A DNA stretch of 25,029 bases from an uncultured Hungatella sp. (lineage in GTDB: Bacteria; Bacillota; Clostridia; Lachnospirales; Lachnospiraceae). The notes below the pieces were generated by a model, which ran no database searches, had not been told where the DNA came from, and was given only the letters and a program-made list of their open reading frames with translations. The stretch lies in assembly GCA_910588505.1 (NCBI GenBank), contig CAJUPQ010000051.1:1-25029 (forward strand). Direction: 5' to 3'. Both the position numbers and the translations under genes were made by a program. Position 1 is the stretch's first letter. Each line of letters opens with the position of its first letter. This document shows positions 14,683 to 22,983 of the stretch, piece after piece.

Positions 14683-15636
14683 ATGAAATATTCCGGAATT
14701 GGCGGTCAGGCCGTTATTGAAGGAATCATGATGAAGAACAAGCAGGAATACGCCACTGCCGTGCGCAGGCCGGACGGGGAGATCGAGGTAAAAAAGGATA
14801 CCTATGTAAGCCTGACGGAAAAGTATAAGGTTCTGGCCCTGCCTTTTGTGAGAGGGGTATTTAATTTTGCGGACTCCATGATACTGGGTATGAGGACTCT
14901 GACGTTTTCCGCCAGCTTTTTTGAGGACGATGAGGAGAGTGAGCCAGGACGCCTGGAGAAATGGCTGGACGACCGGCTGGGAGAGAACCTGGAAAAGGTG
15001 CTGATGTCAGCAGTGATGGTGTTTTCGGTCATAGCCGCCATAGGTATTTTTATGGTGCTGCCTCTGGGGATCAGCAGCCTTCTTCGGCCTGCCGTTAAGT
15101 CGGACACGGTGATGGCGTTTTTGGAGGGCGTTATCCGTCTGGCTATCTTTATTATTTACATTAAAGTCATTTCTAATATGGAAGATATCCGCCGGACTTT
15201 TATGTACCACGGCGCTGAGCATAAATGCATCAACTGCATAGAACACGGCATGGAGCTTAATGTGGACAATGTGAGAGCCAGTTCCAAACAGCATAAGCGG
15301 TGCGGGACCAGTTTTCTCATCATTGTCATGATGATAAGTATCGTATTTTTTATGGTGGTAAGAGTGGAGGGGCTTGTCCCCAGGATCTTAAGCCGGATCG
15401 TGCTGATCCCGGTTATCGCCGGGGTGTCCTACGAGTTTCTGCGCCTTGCAGGGCGAAGTGATTCTGCCATTGTAAATGTGTTAAGCAAGCCCGGCCTGTG
15501 GATGCAGAACATGACCACCAAGGAGCCGGACGACTCCATGATCCAGGTAGCCATCGCGGCTGTGGAGGCAGTGTTTGACTGGAGGGCGTATCTGGAGGAG
15601 AACAAAGGCGGTTTTGGAGGTGAAAAGGGCGCATGA
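14683..15636 (+). CDS. DUF1385 (YqhQ-like) integral membrane protein
   Basis: A 317-residue protein of the DUF1385 family, related to B. subtilis YqhQ; its function is not established, though a metal-dependent activity has been proposed for the family. It opens with the family signature GIGGQAVIEGIMMK. Four hydrophobic segments are seen, at about residues 106-134, 143-163, 211-230 and 236-256, so it is membrane-embedded. Between spans two and three lies HGAEHKCINCIEHG (176-189), whose His, Glu and Cys residues could bind a metal. The frame is open from 14530, across the rpmE end and its terminator; the ATG at 14683 follows GAGAGGGA and matches the family start. Its stop overlaps the prmC start by 4 nt, so the two are translationally coupled. 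Confidence 0.9.
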   Translation: MKYSGIGGQAVIEGIMMKNKQEYATAVRRPDGEIEVKKDTYVSLTEKYKVLALPFVRGVFNFADSMILGMRTLTFSASFFEDDEESEPGRLEKWLDDRLGENLEKVLMSAVMVFSVIAAIGIFMVLPLGISSLLRPAVKSDTVMAFLEGVIRLAIFIIYIKVISNMEDIRRTFMYHGAEHKCINCIEHGMELNVDNVRASSKQHKRCGTSFLIIVMMISIVFFMVVRVEGLVPRILSRIVLIPVIAGVSYEFLRLAGRSDSAIVNVLSKPGLWMQNMTTKEPDDSMIQVAIAAVEAVFDWRAYLEENKGGFGGEKGA

Positions 15637-16499
15637 CACTGCATCAGCTGCTGGGCGAGGGCGCGTCCAGCCTTGAAAAGGCCGGGGATCTGGAGGCAGA
15701 GCTGGATGCCAGAAGGCTCCTTTTAGAGGCATTTCACCTGGACACGGTGCATTTTCTGATGAACCGGATGCAGCCTCTTTCGCGGACCAGGGATGTAGAA
15801 GCGGCCACAGACCGTTATCGTGAGATGATAAAGAAGAGAAGCCGCAGGATCCCTCTGCAGCATATATTGGGAAGTCAGGATTTTATGGGGCTGACCTTCA
15901 AGGTCAATGAACATGTGCTGATCCCCCGCCAGGATACGGAGACCCTGACAGAGCTGGTGCTGCAGGAGCAGAAGGACAGAAAAAAGAAGGTGCTGGATCT
16001 GTGTACCGGGTCCGGATGCATTGCCATCAGCCTTGGGGTTCTGGGCGGCTATGAGGACGTGACAGCCGTGGACTTGTCGGCCGAGGCTTTGAAGGTGGCC
16101 AGAGAGAATGGGGAAAGGCTTTTGGGACGGGACAGGACGATCCGCTTTTTGCAGGGGGATTTGTTTGACTGTGTGGAGGGAAGGTTTGACATCATAACAG
16201 CCAACCCGCCGTACATCGCCACCCAGGTCATCAGGGGCCTGGCGCCGGAGGTGCGGGACTATGAGCCCAGGATGGCGCTGGACGGAGATGAGGACGGCTT
16301 AAGTTTTTACAGGAGGATCGCCGCCCAGGCGTGGGGACGGCTGAATCCGGGGGGATGTGTGTATCTGGAGATCGGTCATGACCAGGGCCGGGCTGTAAGG
16401 GACCTTTTGGAAGCGGCCGGATTTGAAAATATAAGGATCGTAAAAGATACCCCCGGTCTGGACCGGGTGGTTTACGCAGAAGGAGGCAGAAATGTTTGA
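15633..16499 (+). CDS. prmC: Release factor glutamine methyltransferase PrmC (HemK)
   Basis: A 288-residue SAM-dependent methyltransferase that N5-methylates the glutamine of the GGQ motif in release factors, raising termination efficiency. An N-terminal helical substrate-recognition domain is followed by the Rossmann domain, with SAM motif VLDLCTGSGC at residues 120-129 and the catalytic NPPY at 191-194. It overlaps the upstream DUF1385 gene by 4 nt (ATGA) and the downstream prfA by 8 nt, so enzyme and substrate are translated from one coupled message. The length is typical of the family. Confidence 0.96.
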   Translation: MTLHQLLGEGASSLEKAGDLEAELDARRLLLEAFHLDTVHFLMNRMQPLSRTRDVEAATDRYREMIKKRSRRIPLQHILGSQDFMGLTFKVNEHVLIPRQDTETLTELVLQEQKDRKKKVLDLCTGSGCIAISLGVLGGYEDVTAVDLSAEALKVARENGERLLGRDRTIRFLQGDLFDCVEGRFDIITANPPYIATQVIRGLAPEVRDYEPRMALDGDEDGLSFYRRIAAQAWGRLNPGGCVYLEIGHDQGRAVRDLLEAAGFENIRIVKDTPGLDRVVYAEGGRNV

Positions 16500-17568
16500 C
16501 CGTTTAGATGATATGCTGATTCACTATGAGGAGCTGATGCTGGAATTGAACAACCCTTCCGTGACTGAGGATCAGAACCGTTTCCGCAGGCTTATGAAGG
16601 AGCAGGCGGATCTGGCTCCCCTGGTAGATACCTACAAACAGTATAAGCAGTCCAAGCAGGATATTGAGGACAGCCTTGCTCTTTTGGAGGAGGAAAGCGA
16701 CGAAGAGATGCGGGATCTTGCCAAGGAAGAATTGTCCGACGCCAGGAAGCGGGTGGAGGATCTGGAACAGGAATTAAAGATCCTTCTTCTTCCCAAGGAC
16801 CCAAATGACGACAAGAACATCATCCTGGAGATCCGGGCCGGCGCGGGGGGAGATGAGGCCGCCCTGTTTGCCGCAGAGCTTTACCGCATGTATGTAAACT
16901 ACGCGGAGAGCTGCCACTGGAAGGTGGAGATCATCAATGTAAATGAAAACGGCATCGGCGGATTCAAGGAAGTGATCGCCATGGTCACTGGAAAGGGCGC
17001 CTACTCCAAACTGAAATATGAAAGCGGCGTTCACCGGGTCCAGCGGGTGCCGGAGACGGAGAGCGGCGGGCGCATCCACACCTCTACGGCCACGGTGGCC
17101 GTCATGCCGGAAGCGGAGGAGGTGGATGTGCAGATCGATATGAAGGACTGCCGCATCGATGTAATGAGGGCGTCGGGAAACGGCGGTCAGTGCGTAAACA
17201 CCACGGACTCTGCGGTGCGTCTGACCCATATACCTACCGGGATCGTGATCTACAGCCAGACCGAGAAGTCACAGCTGCAGAACAAGGAGAAGGCGTTTCG
17301 GCTCCTGCGCTCCAAATTGTTTGATCTGGAGCAGGAGAAGCGGCAGAACTCCGAGGCGGAGGAGAGAAGGAGTCAGATCGGGACAGGGGACCGCTCGGAG
17401 AAGATCCGCACCTATAACTTTCCCCAAGGCCGGGTGACAGAGCACAGGATCAAACTGACGCTGTATAAGATCGACTCGGTTATGAACGGGGATATTCAGG
17501 AGATTATAGACAGTCTGATCGCAGCCGACCAGGCGGCTAAGCTGGCGAAGATGAATGAGGGCGCGTAA
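16492..17568 (+). CDS. prfA: Peptide chain release factor 1
   Basis: A 358-residue RF1, which recognises UAA and UAG and triggers peptidyl-tRNA hydrolysis. The codon-recognition tripeptide (PxT class) is PET at residues 187-189, marking RF1 rather than RF2, and the catalytic GGQ is at 231-233. Q233 is the expected methylation target of the neighbouring PrmC. Start ATG 16492 lies inside the 3' end of prmC with GGAGG at 16482-16486 just upstream. Full length, no unusual features. A hairpin with a weak T-tract follows. Confidence 0.97.
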   Translation: MFDRLDDMLIHYEELMLELNNPSVTEDQNRFRRLMKEQADLAPLVDTYKQYKQSKQDIEDSLALLEEESDEEMRDLAKEELSDARKRVEDLEQELKILLLPKDPNDDKNIILEIRAGAGGDEAALFAAELYRMYVNYAESCHWKVEIINVNENGIGGFKEVIAMVTGKGAYSKLKYESGVHRVQRVPETESGGRIHTSTATVAVMPEAEEVDVQIDMKDCRIDVMRASGNGGQCVNTTDSAVRLTHIPTGIVIYSQTEKSQLQNKEKAFRLLRSKLFDLEQEKRQNSEAEERRSQIGTGDRSEKIRTYNFPQGRVTEHRIKLTLYKIDSVMNGDIQEIIDSLIAADQAAKLAKMNEGA

Positions 17569-17575
17569 AAAGTGG

Positions 17576-17624
17576 AAGCTCCGAGAACCGGAAGGAAGCG
17601 GATCCGCCGGGAATCGGAGCTTTT
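17576..17624 (+). terminator. Probable terminator after prfA
   Basis: AAGCTCCGA (17576-17584) pairs with TCGGAGCTT (17614-17622); the T-tract is short (TTTT, then GTGATTTTG). Some read-through into the sortase gene is likely, because no separate promoter for that gene was found. Confidence 0.6.
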
Positions 17625-17660
17625 GTGATTTTGTAATATGTAAAAAAGAATGGAGAGGCA

Positions 17661-18518
17661 GTGAGCAAAAGACATACACAAAGACCTGGAAATATACATA
17701 GCCTGTTAGCGGGAGGATTTCTTCTTCTGGCGGCTGTCTGTTTTCTGGAGACTGGAAAGGAGCCTCTGGACAGGTGGAAAATCCGGAGGGAATACGAAAG
17801 CCTGGCCAGGATAGCGGTAAAGGAAACAGAAGGGAATACCACAGGAGCAGAGGGAAAAAGATTGGGGGAAACAGAGCCTGACCTGGCTGGGAGGATAGCC
17901 CCGATGGCGGGAGCTAAGGAGGATAGTGGTGGGCAGGCAGTTTCCGGCTCTCCGGTTGACTTTGAGAAACTGCGGGATATAAATCCGGACACCGTGGGAT
18001 GGATACGGATCCCGGATACAAACATCGATTATCCCATTGTCCAGGGCAGTGATAACCAGGCGTATCTGCACAAAAGCTTTGGCGGGAAGATGGCGGACGG
18101 CGGGTGTATTTTTCTGGACTTTGAAAGCCAGAGGGATCTTCGGGGATATAACAATATCTTTTACGGACATAATATGAAAGACGGGACCATGTTTCGGGAC
18201 CTGCTACGCTATGAGGATGAAGCGTATTTGAGAGAGCATCCGTATTTTGAGATCTATACGCCAAAGGAGACGATTCATTTGAAGGCGCTGTCCTGCTATT
18301 ACATACAGGAGGATCCCGGGGCGCGAAAGACGGCTTTTCACGATGAAGAGGACTTTCAAGCATTTGTCCGGAAGATGATAAAGCCTTGTCCCTATGCCCG
18401 GATGCCTGATGGGCCGGTGAAAAATCTGTACACCCTGGTCACCTGCAGCTACCAGGTGGAGGATGGAAGGACCATTCTGCTGGCTGTGGAGGCGGATGGG
18501 GAGCAAAAGATGGAGTAA
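17661..18518 (+). CDS. srtB: Class B sortase
   Basis: A 285-residue sortase, a membrane-anchored cysteine transpeptidase that joins sorted surface proteins to the cell wall. An N-terminal signal anchor (about residues 13-30) is followed by a charged, low-complexity stretch (about 35-95) and the sortase domain. The catalytic triad is complete: H170 in YGHNM, C262 in LVTCSY, and R270 in the GRTILLAV strand. The overall pattern, with a helical insertion before the Cys strand, fits class B. The start is GTG at 17661, with GGAGAGG at 17652-17658. No protein with an obvious sorting signal is encoded in the window, so its substrates are elsewhere. It lies 92 nt after prfA. Confidence 0.9.
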   Translation: MSKRHTQRPGNIHSLLAGGFLLLAAVCFLETGKEPLDRWKIRREYESLARIAVKETEGNTTGAEGKRLGETEPDLAGRIAPMAGAKEDSGGQAVSGSPVDFEKLRDINPDTVGWIRIPDTNIDYPIVQGSDNQAYLHKSFGGKMADGGCIFLDFESQRDLRGYNNIFYGHNMKDGTMFRDLLRYEDEAYLREHPYFEIYTPKETIHLKALSCYYIQEDPGARKTAFHDEEDFQAFVRKMIKPCPYARMPDGPVKNLYTLVTCSYQVEDGRTILLAVEADGEQKME

Positions 18519-18567
18519 TCGGACACAATACCTGCCCGGAGGGAAGAAAAAACGTTATAATTAGAAA

Positions 18568-18596
18568 TTGCAAATAAAGAGACAGTGTGCTATACT
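18568..18596 (+). promoter_or_regulatory. Sigma-A promoter of glmM-leuA
   Basis: TTGCAA at 18568-18573 and TATACT at 18591-18596, spacing 17, with a leader of about 35 nt before glmM. Confidence 0.85.
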
Positions 18597-18635
18597 GTAC
18601 CTTATTTATGGAATTCATTTGGGAGGATAGAACAG

Positions 18636-19994
18636 ATGGGGAAATATTTTGGAACAGACGGTTTCCGCGGAGAAGCCAATGTGGATCTGACAGTAGAACA
18701 TGCTTATAAAGTGGGACGTTTCCTGGGATGGTTTTACGGACAGAAGGAGCCGGATACCAGATGCCGGGTGGTCATCGGAAAGGACACCAGAAGAAGCAGC
18801 TATATGTTTGAGTACTCTTTGGTGGCAGGTCTGACGGCTTCCGGGGCGGATGTGTATCTTTTGCATGTGACCACCACGCCCAGCGTGTCCTATGTGGTGC
18901 GGACCGAAGGGTTTAACTGCGGCATTATGATCTCAGCCAGCCACAATCCATTTTATGACAATGGGATCAAGGTGATCAATGAGCGGGGAGAAAAGCTGGA
19001 GGAGTCGGTTATTGAGAAGATCGAGCAGTACCTGGACGGAGAACTGGGGGAGATCCCCTTGGCCAGAAAGGACGCCATTGGCCGGACCATCGATTTTGCC
19101 GCGGGAAGAAACCGATATATCGGCTACCTTATCTCCATAGCCACCCGGTCCTTTAAAAATATGCGGGTAGGTCTGGACTGTGCCAACGGCAGCGCCTCCG
19201 CCATTGCCAAGAATGTGTTTGACGCCCTGGGAGCCGAGACCTATGTGATCAACAATGAGCCAAACGGCCTGAATATCAATACGGACTGCGGTTCTACCCA
19301 TATCCATGTGCTGCAGGAGTATGTAAAGCGCAATCATCTGGATGTGGGATTCGCCTATGACGGAGACGCGGACCGCTGTATCGCGGTGGACGGCGACGGC
19401 CAGGTGGTGGACGGCGACGTGATCATGTACATCTGCGGAAAGTACATGAAGCAGCAGGGAACTCTGGTGAACAATACGGTAGTCACCACCATTATGTCAA
19501 ACTTCGGCCTTTACAAGGCCCTGGAACGGGAAGGGATCTCCTACGTAAAGACCGCGGTGGGCGATAAATATGTCTATGAGAATATGTCCTCCTACGGCCA
19601 TTGTCTGGGCGGAGAGCAGTCAGGGCATATTATTTTCAGCAAGAACGCCACCACAGGCGACGGCATTCTTACTTCCCTGAAGGTCATGGAGGTGATTCTG
19701 GAGAAGAAGCAGCCCCTGGCAAAGCTGGCGTCCGAGGTGGAGATATATCCCCAGGTACTGAAAAATGTGAAGGTGAAAGATAAGAAGGCGGCTCAGGAGG
19801 ACCCGGCGGTTAAGGCGGAAGTGGATAAGGTGACACAAGCCCTGGGAGAGGGCGGACGCATCTTACTGCGCCAGTCGGGAACCGAGCCTGTGGTCCGGGT
19901 CATGGTGGAGGCTGCCAGCCATGAAACTTGCGAGGCATATGTGGATCAGGTGATCCAGGTGATGAAGGCGCAAGGCCATATGACGGAGGCCTAA
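18636..19994 (+). CDS. glmM: Phosphoglucosamine mutase
   Basis: A 452-residue enzyme that interconverts glucosamine-6-phosphate and glucosamine-1-phosphate, the step toward UDP-GlcNAc and peptidoglycan. It begins MGKYFGTDGFRG, typical of GlmM. The active-site phosphoserine is S102 in SASHNP (100-105), the metal loop is DGDADR near 246-251, the sugar-binding loop is GEQSGH, and the phosphate-binding loop is RQSGTEPVVRV. The frame is open from 18585, but the ATG at 18636 has GGGAGG at 18621-18626. Its usual partner glmS is not adjacent. leuA follows after 58 nt without a new promoter, so the two are probably cotranscribed. Confidence 0.95.
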   Translation: MGKYFGTDGFRGEANVDLTVEHAYKVGRFLGWFYGQKEPDTRCRVVIGKDTRRSSYMFEYSLVAGLTASGADVYLLHVTTTPSVSYVVRTEGFNCGIMISASHNPFYDNGIKVINERGEKLEESVIEKIEQYLDGELGEIPLARKDAIGRTIDFAAGRNRYIGYLISIATRSFKNMRVGLDCANGSASAIAKNVFDALGAETYVINNEPNGLNINTDCGSTHIHVLQEYVKRNHLDVGFAYDGDADRCIAVDGDGQVVDGDVIMYICGKYMKQQGTLVNNTVVTTIMSNFGLYKALEREGISYVKTAVGDKYVYENMSSYGHCLGGEQSGHIIFSKNATTGDGILTSLKVMEVILEKKQPLAKLASEVEIYPQVLKNVKVKDKKAAQEDPAVKAEVDKVTQALGEGGRILLRQSGTEPVVRVMVEAASHETCEAYVDQVIQVMKAQGHMTEA

Positions 19995-20052
19995 AGCCGG
20001 ACACGAAAAAGAGGGACAGCATTGGAAATGTGATTACAAGGAGGAAGAGAAT

Positions 20053-21720
20053 ATGTTGAATTATCAGCGATATAAGAGAGTGCCGGTGGTGGATTTTCCG
20101 GAGAGGAGCTGGCCGTTTAAGCAGATCATGAAGGCCCCTGTGTGGTGCAGCGTAGATCTGCGGGACGGCAATCAGGCTCTTGTGGAGCCTATGGTAGTGG
20201 AAGAGAAGATGGAATTCTTCAATATGCTGGTAAAGCTGGGCTTCAAGGAGATTGAGATCGGTTTTCCGGCTGCCTCCCAGATCGAGTATGACTTCCTGCG
20301 CCAGCTGGTGGAGCGCCGCATGATCCCTGACGATGTGCGGGTCCAGGTGCTGGTGCAGTGCAGGGAACATCTGATCAAGAGGACCTTTGAAGCCATCAAG
20401 GGCATCAAAAACGTTGTGGTTCATATCTATAACTCTACCTCCACCCTCCAGAGGGATGTGGTATTTCATAAGAGCAGAGAGGAGATCACCCAGATCGCCG
20501 TTGACGGAACCAATATGGTAAAGAAATATGCCCAAAATTTTGACGGTGATCTGGTGCTGGAGTATTCGCCGGAAAGTTTTACCGGCACGGAGCTGGACTA
20601 TGCCCTTGAGATCTGTACAGCCGTTCAGGAGACTTGGGGCGCGACTCCGGAGAATCCTATTATCATAAACCTGCCGTCCACCGTGGAGATGACCACGCCA
20701 AATGTATACGCGGATCAGATCGAGTGGATGAACAGCCACTTTAAGAACCGGGACTCGATCATCTTAAGCGTTCATCCTCACAATGACCGGGGAACCGGTG
20801 TGGCTGCCACAGAGCTTGCCCTGTTAGCCGGAGCCCAGCGGGTGGAGGGAACTCTTTTTGGCAACGGCGAGCGCACAGGCAATGTGGATATCCTGACCCT
20901 GGCTTACAATATGTTCTCCCAGGGCATTGATCCACAGCTTGAGATCGAGAATATCAAGAGTATTGCCGAGGTGTATGAGCGATGCACCAAGATGGAGATC
21001 CCGGAGCGTCATCCATATGCGGGGAAGCTGGTATTTACCGCTTTCTCAGGGTCTCACCAGGATGCCATCAACAAGGGGATGACCGCCTTAAAGGAGAGGC
21101 AGGGACAGTACTGGGAGGTTCCATATCTTCCCGTGGACCCAGCCGATATCGGCCGGCAGTATGAGCCGGTAGTCCGGATCAACAGCCAGTCCGGAAAGGG
21201 CGGCGTGGCGTTTATCATGGATACCTTCTTTGGGTTTAAGCTGCCAAAGGGGATGCATAAGGAGTTTGCCGATGTGATCCAGAAGATCTCCGAGAAGCAG
21301 GGTGAGGTGGCTCCGGAGCAGATCATGGAGGAGTTCAGGCATAATTATACAGAGCGCAAGGAGCCGATCCATTTCCGCAGATGTCAGATCACGGATACGG
21401 AAAACGAGGACGGCGAGTTTGCAACCCTTGTAAAGGTGACTTACACCAACAATGGCCTTGAGAAAACATTTGAGGGCGTTGGAAACGGCCCCATCGACGC
21501 GCTCCAGAAGGGTCTTGAGAAAGAGCTTGATATTGAGATCCGGGTGCTGGACTACAGCGAGCACGCGCTGACCTCTGGTTCCGGCGCCCAGGCGGCGTCC
21601 TACATCCATCTGATGGATGTGAAGACCGGAAAAGTGACTTACGGCGTGGGGATCAGTTCCAATATCACCAGAGCTTCCTTCAGGGGAATATTCAGCGCGG
21701 TAAACCGGCTGTTTTATTGA
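20053..21720 (+). CDS. leuA: 2-isopropylmalate synthase
   Basis: A 555-residue LeuA, which condenses acetyl-CoA with 2-oxoisovalerate in the first committed step of leucine synthesis. The TIM-barrel domain has RDGNQAL (residues 37-43) and the metal-binding HPHNDRG (241-247); the GNGERTGNVD signature follows near 272. The C-terminal part (about 430-555) is the LeuA regulatory dimer domain that binds leucine. The length and the opening NYQRYKRVPVVDFPERSWP fit the longer LeuA subgroup. The ATG has AAGGAGG at 20038-20044. No leucine T-box is present in the 58-nt gap after glmM, and no other leu genes follow. Allosteric leucine feedback is the only regulation suggested. Confidence 0.95.
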   Translation: MLNYQRYKRVPVVDFPERSWPFKQIMKAPVWCSVDLRDGNQALVEPMVVEEKMEFFNMLVKLGFKEIEIGFPAASQIEYDFLRQLVERRMIPDDVRVQVLVQCREHLIKRTFEAIKGIKNVVVHIYNSTSTLQRDVVFHKSREEITQIAVDGTNMVKKYAQNFDGDLVLEYSPESFTGTELDYALEICTAVQETWGATPENPIIINLPSTVEMTTPNVYADQIEWMNSHFKNRDSIILSVHPHNDRGTGVAATELALLAGAQRVEGTLFGNGERTGNVDILTLAYNMFSQGIDPQLEIENIKSIAEVYERCTKMEIPERHPYAGKLVFTAFSGSHQDAINKGMTALKERQGQYWEVPYLPVDPADIGRQYEPVVRINSQSGKGGVAFIMDTFFGFKLPKGMHKEFADVIQKISEKQGEVAPEQIMEEFRHNYTERKEPIHFRRCQITDTENEDGEFATLVKVTYTNNGLEKTFEGVGNGPIDALQKGLEKELDIEIRVLDYSEHALTSGSGAQAASYIHLMDVKTGKVTYGVGISSNITRASFRGIFSAVNRLFY

Positions 21721-21775
21721 GCCTGAAAGGTGACAGAGCGCGGTTAAAGACAGGCCGGCAGTGTTTTAGAAACGG

Positions 21776-21816
21776 AAAAACCAGCTTGCGGAGTTAAGGC
21801 TCCCAAGCTGGTTTTT
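21776..21816. terminator. Bidirectional terminator between leuA and the choline-binding protein gene
   Basis: AAAAACCAGCTTG (21776-21788) pairs perfectly with CAAGCTGGTTTTT (21804-21816) around a 15-nt loop. It can end leuA on the plus strand and the convergent gene on the minus strand, 57 nt past the latter's stop. Confidence 0.93.
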
Positions 21817-21872
21817 GATATATCGCCGCGCGAATTCTATGGCTTTGGCGTTCAGGTCTCATGCCCTGTCTG

Positions 21873-22844
21873 TCAATAAGCTCCGGGACCGGTGGTAAGG
21901 CCCTCTTTCAGCGTGTTCCCGGAACTTGTGCCGCCGGGAGACGAGGAGCCTGAGCCGGGCCCGCCGGTATTGGAACCGGGAGCGGAGGGATATGTGTTCC
22001 CTGAAGGAGCCGATCCGCCGTTTTGATATACGCCGTTGGCGTTAAAGGTGTAGGAAACGCCGTTGATGTTCAGCGTGGTGTTGGCTGCCATCTTGCCTGT
22101 GGACGGATCCAGATAGTAGTAGGAGCCGTTTAGGGTGACCCATCCGGTCTGCATATGGCCGGAGCCGTTAAAGTAGTACCAGCTTCCGTCGATCTGTTTC
22201 CAGTCTTTGGCCATGGCTCCGTTAGACAGATCCATATAGTAGCGGTTGGTGTTGTCGCTGAGCCATCCGGTCATCATCTTGCCGTCTGTGTTCAGGTAAT
22301 AGTAGGTATTATTCAGATTCAGCCATCCGGTGATCATCTTGGCGTCGGAACCGAAATAGTACCAGGCCCCGTTGATCTGCTTCCAGCCCATGACCACTTT
22401 GCCCAAGGTGTCAAAATAATACCAGGAATTTTCAATCTGACGCCATCCGATGCTCATGGAGCCGTCAGCTTTCAGGTAATAGTAGTCGTCGCCAATCTTC
22501 AGCCATCCGGTCACCATGGTCCCGTCATCCAGAAGGTAATAGAACTTTCCGTCAACGCTGATCCAGCTGTTGGATACCATGAGGCCGTTGGACCTGAAAT
22601 AGTACCATTTATTATTAATCTGTTTCCAGCCCAGAGTCATCTTGCCGCTTGTCAGGTCAAGATAGTAATATCCGTCCGTAGTCCGGATCCATCCTTTATA
22701 CAGAGAGCCGTTATTGTCATAATATACCCAGCTGTCGCCGCTTTTGCTCCAACCGGCCGCCAGCGCGTCAGATGCCGGGGCCAGAGTCATGAGTCCGAGC
22801 ATTCCGGCCAGAGCCAGGGCGCGAAACTGTCTGTGGTGTATCAA
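21873..22844 (-). CDS. Secreted choline-binding-repeat (cell-wall-binding) protein
   Basis: A 323-residue exported protein made almost wholly of cell-wall-binding repeats. The N-terminus is a signal peptide (basic HHRQFR, hydrophobic core, likely cleavage after DALA near residue 29). Residues 31-275 hold about 12 repeats of around 20 residues with the pattern GW-x-x-x-(D/N)G-x-(W/Y)YY-x-x-x-x-G-x-M, as in choline-binding proteins such as LytA and in clostridial toxins. A 48-residue tail rich in G, S, P and T ends the protein. No catalytic domain or sortase motif is seen. The frame is open to a GTG at 22883, but GGGGGGAG at 22851-22858 sits just before a TTG at 22844, which yields a clean signal peptide and was chosen. 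It lies 139 nt downstream of the putative choline-activation gene. Confidence 0.9.
   Translation of the reverse strand: MIHHRQFRALALAGMLGLMTLAPASDALAAGWSKSGDSWVYYDNNGSLYKGWIRTTDGYYYLDLTSGKMTLGWKQINNKWYYFRSNGLMVSNSWISVDGKFYYLLDDGTMVTGWLKIGDDYYYLKADGSMSIGWRQIENSWYYFDTLGKVVMGWKQINGAWYYFGSDAKMITGWLNLNNTYYYLNTDGKMMTGWLSDNTNRYYMDLSNGAMAKDWKQIDGSWYYFNGSGHMQTGWVTLNGSYYYLDPSTGKMAANTTLNINGVSYTFNANGVYQNGGSAPSGNTYPSAPGSNTGGPGSGSSSPGGTSSGNTLKEGLTTGPGAY
22020..22754 (-). repeat. Tandem cell-wall-binding repeats within the choline-binding protein
   Basis: About 12 units of roughly 60 nt encode the GW/YY repeats. The DNA copies are diverged in sequence, so this is an old protein-level repeat rather than a recent expansion. 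Recurrent pieces such as CCATCC-GGT and AGTAGTA mark the units. Confidence 0.88.
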
Positions 22845-22901
22845 AGGTAACTCCCCCCTTATGCGTAAGTATTCATGCCGCACATCAGTACGGACCTATC
22901 C

Positions 22902-22910
22902 AGTATACCA
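22902..22910 (-). promoter_or_regulatory. Extended -10 promoter of the choline-binding protein gene
   Basis: On the minus strand TGG-TATACT (22910-22902) is an extended -10 element. No convincing -35 box is seen. The leader to the TTG start would be about 50 nt. Confidence 0.6.
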
Positions 22911-22983
22911 CAAGAACACGCTAAGAGATAGAGAAAAATGGAAATAATTTATTACGATTTGATTACTCCGGGGGTGAAAGGGG

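Noticed and set aside
19995..20052. T-box or leucine leader peptide before leuA
   Set aside because: The gap after glmM is only 58 nt and has no T-box core, leucine codon run or terminator.
22020..22754. Regular repeats considered as a CRISPR array
   Set aside because: Units are coding, diverged and without unique spacers; they encode GW/YY cell-wall-binding repeats.
22155..22850. 231-codon plus-strand open frame opposite the choline-binding protein gene
   Set aside because: Its regular internal pattern mirrors the repeats on the other strand; it has no signal, motif or ribosome binding site of its own.
22845..22883. GTG start of the choline-binding protein at 22883
   Set aside because: The extra residues precede and include the ribosome binding site GGGGGGAG used for the TTG at 22844, and would spoil the signal peptide.
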